Shown here one piece after another: positions 44,014 to 53,792 of a DNA stretch of 64,000 nucleotides (the stretch's first letter is position 1; each line of letters opens with the position of its first letter). The notes under the pieces were generated by a model. The model was not told the DNA's origin. It saw only the letters and a program-made list of their open reading frames with translations, and searched no databases. A program made the position numbers and the translations under genes. This DNA is from Conchocele bisecta (lineage: Eukaryota; Mollusca; Bivalvia; Lucinida; Thyasiridae): the NCBI GenBank assembly GCA_029237695.1, contig CM055272.1, positions 13,566,042-13,630,041 of the forward strand, given 5' to 3'.

Positions 44014-45700
44014 ATGCCCCCGCCACCGAATGGTGAGGGGGGCATATAGTGTTACCGGCGTCCGTACGTACGTCCCGAAACCTTAACGCTCGGGTAAATG
44101 GCTTATAATTTCTGTTTCCTTGCTCGGATCTGCTCCACATTTCACACACGCATTGCTCCAATGGTCCTCTACCGCCATGTGACAAATCCACATTCGTCCC
44201 GCCCCCACTAAGCCCAGGGTGAAGGTCACAGTCTTGGTGCGTTCGAAACCTTAACGCTCGGGTAAATGGCTTATAATTTCTGGATAATTTCTGTTTCCTT
44301 GCTCGGATCTGCTTCACGTTTCACACACGCATTGCTCCAATGGTCCTCTACCGCCCTGTGACAAATCCACATTCGTCACACCCCCGCTAAGCTGAGGGTC
44401 AAGGTCAGACTTGGTGCGTTCGAAACCATAATGCTCGGGTAAATGGCTTATAATTTCTGTTTCCTTGCTCAGACCTGCTTCACATTTCACACATGCATTG
44501 CTCCAATGGTCCTCTACTGCTCTGTGACAAATCCACATTCGTCCCGCACCCGCTAAGCCCAGGGTCAAGATCACAGACTTGGTGCCTTCGAAACCTTAAC
44601 GCTCAAGTAAATGGCTTATAGTTTCTGTTTCCTTGCTCGGATCTGCTTCACATTTCACACACGCATTCCTTCTATGGTCCTCTACCGCCCTGTGACAAAT
44701 CAACATTCGTCCCGGCCCCGCTAAGCACAGGGTCAAGGTCACAGGCTTGGTGCGTTTGAAACCTTAACGCTCGGGTAAATGGCTTATAATTTCTGTTTCC
44801 TTGCGCCGATCTGCTTCACATTTCACACACGCATTGCTCCAATGCACCACTACCGCTCTGTGACAAATCCACATTCATCCCGCCCCCGCTAAGCCCAGGA
44901 TCAAGGTCACAAATTTGGTGCGTTCGAAACCTTAACGCTTGGGTAAATGGCTTATAATTTCTGTTTCCTTGCTCGGATCTGCTTCACATTTCGCCCACCC
45001 ATTCCTCCAATGGTCCTCTAACGCCCTGTGACAAATTCACATTCGTTCCGCCCCACTAAGCCCAGTGTCAAGGTCACAGACTTGGTGCGTTCGAAACCTT
45101 AACGCTCGCGTAAATGGCTTATAATTTCTGTTTTCTTGCTCCGATCTGCTTCACATTTCACACACGCATTGCTCCAATGTTTCTCTAACGCCCTATTGCA
45201 AATCCACATTCGTCCCGCCCCTGCTAAGCCCAGGGTCAAGGACACAGACTTGGTGCGTTTGAAACCTTAACGCTCGGGTAAATGGCTTATAATTTATGTT
45301 TCCTTGCTCAGATCTGCTTCACATTTCACACCGCATTGCTCCAATGGTCCTCTGCCGCCATGTGACAAATCCACATTCATCCCGCCCCCGCTAAGCCCAG
45401 GGTCAAGGTCAAAGACTTTGAGCGTTCGAAACTTAACGCTCGGGTAAATGGCTTATAATTTCTGTTTCCTTGCTCGGATCTGCTTCACATTTCACACACG
45501 CATTTCTCCAATGGTCCTCTACCGCCCTGTGACAAATCCACATTCGTCCCGCCCACGCTAAGCCCTGGGTCAAGCTCACATACTTGGTGCATTCGAAACC
45601 TTAACGCTCTGGTAAATGGCTTATAATCAAATATGCCTCGTTTTCTTTGGTTGCCAGCGGGGGCATTCGTGTGCCGACAGGCCACATTTCTAGTCTTGTT
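44014..45700 (+). mobile_element. Helentron-like cassette (satellite A), about nine units
   Basis: The 5' arm ATGCCCCCGC (44014-44023) is exactly answered by GCGGGGGCAT (45657-45666). The end is GTGCCGACAGGCCAC, ATTTCTAGTCTTGTT. The local hairpin TATGCCCCCGCCACC/GGTGAGGGGGGCATA forms the 5' end. Units of mostly 168 bp (starts at 44076, 44244, 44421, 44589, 44757) contain CTTGCTCGGATCTGCTTCAC and AGGGTCAAGGTCACAGACTT. Minus-strand frames of 66-101 codons reflect the 56-codon period and are not called as genes. Confidence 0.85.
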
Positions 45701-46942
45701 TTTTCATGGCATGTCAGTTACATTAGCCAGTGTATGCAAAATGGGAAGAATCATTTTTGCCCGGCATGGAAACTGGTCAGCCTGCATATTCGCTGCAATA
45801 TTGGATTTACTCAGACTGTACGACTGAAATGAATGCTGACCTGTATCTATGCTGTGTGAAAATGAACGTTTACCCATTGCAAACACAGGGTGATGTTGTA
45901 CCTTTGATGCAGAATATTTCAAGTTGTGAACAGCAATGGTAGTTTCAACAGTTAGCTTTGAATCCACATCCTGTGCTTGATTGTATTTCCGTGTGGCTAT
46001 TTTAATTCCTGTTGATGTATGAACAATGAACAAAATGATATTCAAATGTCTTCTAATGCTGGTGATGAGAAATATTGAATACTTAAGTTACAGAGTGAGC
46101 ATTCCTTTTAACAATACGGCAATTGTCTTGAATTTTGATTTGAATCTGGTTTCATCATTAAAATATTCAACAAACATTTTTTTATTTTGAACGATAAAAC
46201 ATCAATTGCTCCCAAATGTTTCCATCCCACTATCTATTCAGTTAAAGATGTTGTGCATTATTAGCTACGGCATGCATGTTTTAATTTCCGATGAAGATGT
46301 GAGCAAGTTTGGTCAAAACATGTTCGAAAATAAGACTTATATCGAGTTTAAAAGGATATATTTCCTTGAGATATAGTGAGTCATTCATATGTAATAGTGC
46401 ATGCATGGTGCACGGCCAATCGCCTTGTTGAATAATTATATGCTTTATGTTCACATATTTGGATATGTACTTTTATTAATATCAAGTAATTTCATAATAT
46501 AATCAATAGAAATAAAAGATAGTTTCACTCACCAGTCTTGTGTTTTAACGGCCTTATTAATTACATTAGGCTTGGTACTTGATCACCACATGAGGTCAAT
46601 TACACGCCCCATATTCGCATTAGCCATGCATTACAGTGACCTTAGTAGAGATACTGGATGGCTTTCATGCACCGAACCATGCAGTTACGAATCACGAATA
46701 ATCAAATATGGCGGTTAAATGTCCCACCCTTAGAATATGGAAACATTTTTTATAAATTTAGCCCAAAAAAAGCAAACATAACATTTATTACTCTGAAAAG
46801 GCGATCAAGCTAATTTATTAGAGCTACTTTTTTATGGCGTAAGATATGTAAAATATGTGCTGCGACCGACGTATGCTCATTTGCATGAAAGCTGTAAGAC
46901 ATCAAATTTGGATGTCGGTTGTACAATTCTTCCCTTAAGCGC

Positions 46943-47264
46943 GTGGGTGGTGGTAGGGCGAATGCGACGGTGTAATTTAACGGTAGGGGTTCCTTCTTAT
47001 AGGAATCACGATTTGCCTGGTTTGGCCCTCAGGTACGTTTTTATCTTTGGCTCTTTTGTTACCTGGGAGTTGAAAAATAGTAAGATTATTACTGATCCTA
47101 CTGCTGCTGGGAGGGGGCCAAGTGATTCTGGTGTGGCGAGGACCTGGCACCATTTGTACATGTACTTGAACAGGTAATATATGGGATTTAGTACTAAACC
47201 CATTGACCCGGCCTTAAATGACCTTAGCTGTTGATATGCAGTTAAACCCCAACAAACAAACAAA
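46943..47264 (+). mobile_element. (CAAA)n-tailed retroposon, subfamily B, internal deletion
   Basis: The flanks CTTCCCTTAAGCGC and CTTCCCTAGCGC mark the target duplication, and the site in unit I (about 7.76 kb) is empty. About 130 bp are missing between GGACCTGGCACC and ATTTGTACATG compared with the copy at 40373. Confidence 0.8.
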
Positions 47265-47728
47265 CTTCCCTAGCGCTCAAATAATAACATACAATCAGAA
47301 CCTGGGGAGAAATGGTTGTCTATAACAGATATGAAGGTCGTTACAGAGAGCCTGGAGCATGGTACGATGGGGGCGAATTCTCAGCACAGGCAGTGAAAGT
47401 ATGAAACATACTGTTTTAAAATGTAACAATTTGTCTGTTATAGCAATCAGTATTAAATAGTCCGTTTAAATTGTGCACACATTTCAGAGTTTTTAACCAG
47501 TACATGTCTGGATCAGTCTGACAAGTGTCTACAGTATTTGCCAGACCGGTATGGCAAGCACTGTAACATGGCTGTTTTATTTCTTTACATCTCTTTTTTT
47601 ATTCACTTTTTCACTAATTTACCTAACAGTCTCTTCTGTTTTGGGTGTGGGGCTGCATGTAATGAAATGTAACGAAATTAGATGGCTTCTGCTTCTGGCA
47701 CATGTGCTGATGCAAAATTTTAAATTCG

Positions 47729-48064
47729 TTGGAAAGACACAGTATAGCATCACTTGATGTCTCACACTGCAAGTGTCATGAATGCTCTCACACCAAACTA
47801 TTCTTCAGTCTCATTGTAATGCCCCTTCTGTCGTGTCCGGAAGATCACTTCCCACCATGTTGTGAATGCATGCTATTTATAGACTGGCATGACAAACCTT
47901 CCGTAGCAATTGTAACTGTTTTATTTGTCAAAGAAAAAACATTTGCTGTGCTGGATATTTGTAATTATAAAGCCACTGTGGAATTAACAAATACAAAACC
48001 ACTGTCAATTTTTATTATTATTCGAGCGCTAGGGAGGAATTATACAACCAACATACAAATTTGA
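47729..48064 (+). CDS. Candidate small ORF in the core of S (copy III)
   Basis: This 111-codon frame matches the copy I ORF from VSHCKCHE onward (PCCECML, KPSVAIVTVLF, KTFAVLDICN, PLSIFIII). The start differs: the MASASGTC start at about 47682 is kept, but one extra T in the AAATTTTAAA run shifts the frame before residue 20. Most differences from copy I are substitutions. No family recognised; could be a pseudogene or no gene at all. Confidence 0.22.
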   Translation: MERHSIASLDVSHCKCHECSHTKLFFSLIVMPLLSCPEDHFPPCCECMLFIDWHDKPSVAIVTVLFVKEKTFAVLDICNYKATVELTNTKPLSIFIIIRALGRNYTTNIQI

Positions 48065-50004
48065 GGTCTTACAGCTTTTATGCAAATTAGCATATGTCAG
48101 TCGCATAACATATTTTGTGGGATTATTTTTTTAAAAACACTGGCCTTACGCCATACAAAATAGTTCTAACAAGCTTGATCACCTTTTCATTGTAATAAAT
48201 GTTTTGTTTGCTTTTTGTGTGCTAAATTTATGTTATGCAAATGTTTCCATATTCTAAGAGAGGGACGATTAACCGCCAGATTTGATCATTCGCTATTCGT
48301 AACCATAGTTCGGTGCACAAATACAATCTTCGGTTTCGGTGGTTTCTGTTCTCGGACTAGAAACTGTATTGACCTTTTCGACATTCCGGAAGTGATAGCA
48401 TGAAATGGGTGATCCCTATATGCCAGTACCAGTACCAACCGGGACCGGTACCATCTGGTACCTCTACATCATGCGACAGGGTGAGTAGGACGATGTGTGG
48501 GATAAGAGAAAGAATTGGTGATGAAAAACTTGACATTATCTGTAGGTACAGCTTTTACAGATATTTGTGGCTGTGAGTGGAGAAATGAAGCTTATGGGTT
48601 TTGCGAAAACCTGTATGTCCAGATCAGCCAGTGCATCCGCAGTCTGATCATAATCTGCACTGTTCGCCATCCCATCAATGAAACACCCGTCATACTTCTG
48701 ACAAGCATTATAAATCATTATCAGTCTACAGAAGAGTGCTATTTGATAAGGTGCTACACTGGTAATAAATCCCATAAGCTCCATTTATCCTGTTACAGCC
48801 ACATATTTGGTTACATGACTCATGTACCCTAATACAGATCATAATGACATAACTGTTTCTCCAGGAGCTATACTGGTCACAATTTTCATAAGCTCCATTT
48901 CACTAGTCACAGCCACATTTACTGATGACTGTTTCCATGGTTTCGGATGTGTTTGACCTTGCGGGAATAATATTTGTGTCGTCTCAATAAGTGATGTACT
49001 GTTAATTATACATCCAGCATCATGTTAGAAATGTCTGCCCTCGCCTGTCCGCCATAAAAAAGGGATTGACGACGGTTCATAAACGAAGAGCACCACTGTG
49101 CCCTCTTATCAGGATCTATACTGGTCACACAAGGCCAAGTGAATCTAGTAGCACATGGGATACCAATGCGCAGTCTGATCAGGATTTACACCGACTACAT
49201 TTGCAGGCTGATCAGGGTCTACCGTGTTCACAGACAGAATTCTTGTCTGCGTTGCACGAATGGTTTGAAATACAAGAATGCAGGGTGATATTATCTTTTA
49301 TTTCTATTGATTATCTGAAATGAATTAATATTAATAAACATACATATCAAATTATGTGAATATAAAGTGCACAAAAGTATTCAACATTTGGCCGTGCACC
49401 ATGCATGCGATATTACATATGAATGACTTACCATGTCTTACCATATATATCCGTGTAAACTCGATAGAAGCCTAATTTTCGAACATTTTTTTTACCAAAC
49501 CTGCTCACATCTTAGCTAACCGTAGCTAAAAATGGACAACATCTTTAATTGACCAAATGGCCATGAATAGTTGTCTGGATCGTTTTCATATTTTGCCAGA
49601 AACACGCGCATCGACGTGTCAATCGTGCCAAAATGTACGCATCTCTTCTATTCTTCGAGTCTTCAAACTACTATGTACTTGAAACATTTTCCACTCTAGA
49701 TTAATCATTAGTCTATTTCTCATCTACGAACACATACATGTACTGCGAATAATTTCAGGACTTTCAGTCCTTTGATTCTTCATTTTGGTATTTCTTTTTT
49801 TGCAGTCATTAGCATGCTATACATTTTGGTATCACTTTGTACATTGCACATTCATCAACACTGGTTGATAGTTATGCTTTACTAACCAAACATTGGATAC
49901 GGATTCATACAAATATATTGTTGAAACTTGAATTATTGTCCATTACTTAACATGTTCTTCATCTAACAAACATTTTATTAATACAAAATGCTAAAAAATA
50001 TTAA

Positions 50005-50222
50005 AGTACTTGCCCACTCAGTAGGTACAAAATGTTCTTTATAGGAATTAAATAAGTGTATAATTGTGTCGCTATTCCACCAGTTCTAAAAATCACGAGT
50101 GCCCGTCATACAGATATAATCATTTAGTAATATTTATTTCACTGATAGTGACTCGCGGTCGTATCAGGCTATTTTCATATGCAAATGAGGCATGATATGT
50201 TTTACTTATTTCTTTTTACTTA
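50005..50222 (+). mobile_element. TTAA-type MITE (AGGTACATGCCC family), left half
   Basis: It follows TTAA (50001-50004), starts AGTACTTGCCCACTCAGTAG and matches the intact copy for about 215 bp up to TTTTACTTATTT. It is then cut by a GTCCGTCCGTC run and a satellite-D-like scrap (AACTTAACATCAGATC). Confidence 0.65.
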
Positions 50223-50792
50223 TTTGTCTGTGTGTCCGTCCGTCCGTCACTTAACTTAACATCAGATCATTATATTATAACTTCTATTTCCTTCTATATC
50301 TTATGGGGTTGGAGTTAAGTGACTGGTGTGTAATGGACCTCCCACCAGGGCAGGATATTCTAATTTCAGGAGTAGTGATCATATACATTTCACTTAGTGC
50401 AGATGATCATATACATTTCACTTAGTGCAGACCCTGATCAGACTGCAGGCTGATCTAGGTCTATATTGATTGCAAATGCCATAGGCCTCAATTTCTCCTG
50501 TCACAGCCACATATTTACAATTTTTCAGAATTTACTGGCTGTACTGCAGTATAACCCATTACAAGCTGAAGACACACACTTTTCTCATAAAAAAAACAAC
50601 GTCATTTTTCTTATTTCTCAACAAATGTATTCGTTGTGACCACTCATTAGAATCGACTCACAAGACGGTTCAAATGAGTGGCACAACATATACTTTAAAT
50701 GAAAAATAAGAATAAATGTTTCAAAATTGTCATACCCCTAAAAGCGTATTCTCAATGCAATAGCTAGTAGCCGACTAGCCAGCTTTATATGC
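50223..50792. other. Scraps of repeats, no gene
   Basis: It contains a satellite-D head scrap to about 50.30 kb, a short retroposon fragment (GTGTGTAATGGACCTCCCAC, 50.31-50.37 kb), two tandem copies of ATCATATACATTTCACTTAG (50376-50425), and a CAGACTGCAGGCTGATCTAG block like that of the S arms. Confidence 0.45.
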
Positions 50793-50796
50793 TTAA

Positions 50797-50991
50797 CCCT
50801 TACATCGCTATCTTATTTTTTTGTCGTCTGCTGTTTATTTTCTATTTTCCATTTTTATCATCAAAAACATGCTTTAACAGCACTTTAGAATAATTTACAA
50901 CATGATTTGTCAAACCATGTTTATATTGAGAATTAAGGCAAGATATAAAAGCAACAGCAGACGACAATTATTGTGTGTAGCGGTCTAAGGG
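50797..50991. mobile_element. piggyBac-type MITE (TTAA flanks), copy 2
   Basis: TTAA (50793-50796 and 50992-50995) flanks CCCTTACATCGCTA and TAGCGGTCTAAGGG. Subterminal GTCGTCTGCTGTT and AACAGCAGACGAC pair as in the copy at 922-1118. Short (195 bp), no ORF. Confidence 0.85.
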
Positions 50992-51785
50992 TTAATAGTG
51001 AACCTAAGAATGTTGAGTACCGCAAGGTTTTAAGTTGGAAATATAATATATAGGTACAAAGGACTCAGAAACTGTAGGATGCCTATTTGCATATGTGTAG
51101 CATTTGTCTTAATTGACCTAATTAGCATATTAATTAGGTCAAGTCACAAGATCAGGAATAGCTCCCTTAATAAGTCGCCTAGAGCCTTCGTTTTGGTGTC
51201 TTTACCCATTTTATTTTTGATACCAAGCAATCTATCTAAGAGACTTGCAGCGGCTTAATACCATTCAATGACGGCAAATTCAAAATGGCCACCATATATG
51301 AGGAAATGAGTCTTAAAACGGGCATAATTTGACGATCGTCTTCTTTTTTTATGTCCGTACCTATGATTCAGAAGCAAGCAAAACATACCTTATATTTTCA
51401 GTCACATAGAGCTATTTCAACTGTATTAAAGCCAATATGGTCCGCGTGAAAATCAGTTTGATGTAAAGGTCAGTCTATAGGCTAGCATAATAATTAGATC
51501 AAATCACAAAATCATAAATATCTCCCTTAGTAAATCAACTAGATACTTTGTTTCAGTGTCTACACCTATATTTGCATAGCCAATGTATCTATCTAACATA
51601 ACAATAAGCTTGTACAATCATTTTAACGGACAAATATCCAAAATGCGCGTCTTACGTAGGGATTTACAACAACTGGAAACCCGTATAGCGCAGTGCCAGC
51701 CCTGTATGCGAATTTCAACTGTAGTATATAAAATAAAGTCACATATGTTCTTTATACACCCATGTGCTCATAAGCAAGATATTTA

Positions 51786-52372
51786 CCGTAAGATTCTAAT
51801 AGACGCCCATGTATCTATTAGAATCACCACTGGCTCCGAAGTCCTGGGTGGGCGTTGAATAGGAGTCGAGTATTATTCAGCAAAGGGAAAATAATAAAAA
51901 ATATACGATTTTCTGCTATCTGAACAAAAACATAACGAAGGGACGTTACTCTCAAACGTCTGATGGACTTGATTGTACTGTCTGTCAGTTTATGGACATT
52001 TTGGACCACGATATTTTGGCCCATTTTTGCTCATCTCCTAGGAAATATCGGCCAACAATCTAAGATGATGTCAATTTCACCCATATTATACAAGATGGGT
52101 TTGAGATGCTTTGAAAATGGCGTCACTTCCGCTTTTGAAAGTTAAAGTAGCAATTATGTTGTTTTTTCCCCCGATCTTCAAGGAAGTTGCCTTCGAAATA
52201 CTGGAAAGAAAAGAAATCTAGTTGGACAATTAGCTCCGATTTTGTTTCAAGTCAGTACTGGGTGTTCATTAGAGGCACAAATTTCGTGAAAATCAGCCAA
52301 CAAATTGGTAATTTTTAACGTAAAAAGTGGGGGTTTGCGTCTATTAGAGCATGGACATCTATTATAATCTTA
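51786..52372. mobile_element. MITE with CCGTAAGATTCTAATAGACG ends, copy 2
   Basis: It matches the copy at 10728-11590 at both ends and in TGGCTCCGAAGTCCTGGGTG and GAAATATCGGCCAACA. It lacks about 270 bp of the middle, so the 155-codon frame of copy 1 is not kept. Confidence 0.6.
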
Positions 52373-52501
52373 TGTTATCTAATATACTTGCGGTATGGCA
52401 ATTAACTGGCAATCAACCTAAATCTAACATGCAGGATCGCCATAAATTAGGAAGTAAACAATAACATTCTTACAGGTTGGCAACCGCTGAGGAAACATTA
52501 T

Positions 52502-52658
52502 ACAATTATTGTCTTTTGAGTATGTGTACATGAGATTTACGGATCTGAGAAAAGTGATGTTCACCGACGCCGAACCTGAGAAAAGTGATGTGGAGGTGAA
52601 CATCACTTTTCGAAAGTCCGTAAATCTCATGTACACAGACTCAAAAGACTATAATTGT
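52502..52658. repeat. Fold-back with 64-bp arms
   Basis: The arms 52502-52565 and 52595-52658 are inverted copies over about 64 bp with a few mismatches. The 29-bp loop contains a direct copy of CTGAGAAAAGTGATGT found in the left arm. Its right end touches the next MITE. Confidence 0.8.
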
Positions 52659-52659
52659 T

Positions 52660-52922
52660 TTATTATATGACCCGTAATTACCACAAATATTCCGAAAATC
52701 AGGAATAGTCACTAACAGTGTAAACACAATAACAATTACATGTATCAGTACCATTTGATCGGAGTCAGATTTACGCATGCGCTCTAAAGAGGTGAACAAT
52801 AGGATTGTTTACATATTTATTCATGTAAACAAACCGTTCAGAGGTCTAAATTAAATTTGTAGATAATCACATGGCCGTGTTTCGGCCAATGAGAATGACT
52901 GAAATACTTAGTCATATAATAA
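52660..52922. mobile_element. MITE with TTATTATATGAC ends
   Basis: An exact 12-bp terminal inverted repeat (52660-52671 and 52911-52922) bounds 263 bp, with CCGTGTTTCGG inside the right half. No ORF and no certain target duplication. Confidence 0.5.
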
Positions 52923-53792
52923 TTACTTTTGACGAAGATAATCTTGTCCCCAATATCAAACCTGTAACCATAGCCATATATTCCCTACAAACAGTATTAA
53001 ACTCCAGTAGGGTGACCAAAATAATTTAAAATCGTCATAACCTAGTAAAAGTGGAAGATAAAAACTCCCTGTCTGTGTAAAGAATGCATCCCTTTCTATA
53101 GACCAGAGAAAATATGCATGCCATTATGGAGACCTAGGACTAATTTATTGACATTGTTTTCTCTCAGATTATGTTTCGGCCTGGCAAAAATGTCCATCTG
53201 AAGCCACGACTGGAGACAAATACAAATACATGCACGTTCAATAAATTCACACTGACCGCAGTTAACCAGCCAATGACGCGACTTTAAAATCGAGTTTGTC
53301 CCGTTTTTGTGACTTGACCTAGTTAATATGCTAGCATATAGACTGGCTTTAACATCAAATTATAACTAATTGTCACGGTGGTAATATTTGATTTAATGTA
53401 GTTGGAGTGGCTTTACAGGACTGGAATTGCAATACAATGTATATGTTTTACATGCTTCTGATACCTCACACACATGCAATACATAATAAAAGACGGTAAT
53501 TAATTATGACGTTTTTAAGATACATTTGCTCATATATGGCGTCCATATTGGATTTACTGTCATTGAATGGGAATGGAATGGAATGGTGCTTAACGGCCCA
53601 TCAACACAAAAGAGTATCATTTAGGGCCAAGCAATGTAGATGAAGAATAAAAAGAATAGTAAAATAGTATGTTACATGTAATAATCAATCAGATGATAAG
53701 GTAAAAATATTAATATGATAAATAATATAAATGAACAACGTGTATAGAATTATAAAAGTATAATAATGAGAAACATGTATACAATGATAAAA

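Larger units (their letters stand above)
46237..49775. mobile_element. S body, copy III: internally deleted
   Basis: The outer left arm is largely missing: CCCACTATCTATTC is joined directly to GTTAAAGATGTTGTGC, and the next inner arm block is absent on the left. The right arm is complete to TCAGTCCTTTGAT at 49775. The core (about 47.4-48.0 kb) and its flanking inverted arms, including 46.68-46.93 against 48.05-48.40, are kept. Confidence 0.55.
38995..49999 (+). repeat. Duplicated unit III
   Basis: The least interrupted of the three units, about 11 kb. It starts with the satellite-F cassette and ends in the right-flank block (TAGCATGCTATACATTT, CCAAACATTGGATACGG). It supplies empty sites for insertions in unit II at 22353, 22941, 30376 and 33288. 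It carries its own insertions at 40373, 43579, 44014 and 46943. Confidence 0.65.
51270..53570. repeat. Inverted-repeat region with MITEs inside
   Basis: The left arm 51.27-51.51 kb (CCATTCAATGACGGCAAATT, CAGTCTATAGGCTAGCATAA) is answered inverted at 53.31-53.57 kb (AATATGCTAGCATATAGACT, ACTGTCATTGAATGG). A direct, diverged repeat of the sequence near 51.12-51.25 kb lies at 51.48-51.60 kb. The LINE pair starts exactly at the right arm's end. The centre holds a MITE, a fold-back and another MITE; the rest, including 52.93-53.30 kb, shows nothing recognisable. Confidence 0.5.

Noticed and set aside
43803..45685. Minus-strand frames of 66-101 codons
   Set aside because: They come from the 168-bp period (56 codons) of satellite A and from the retroposon and cassette ends.
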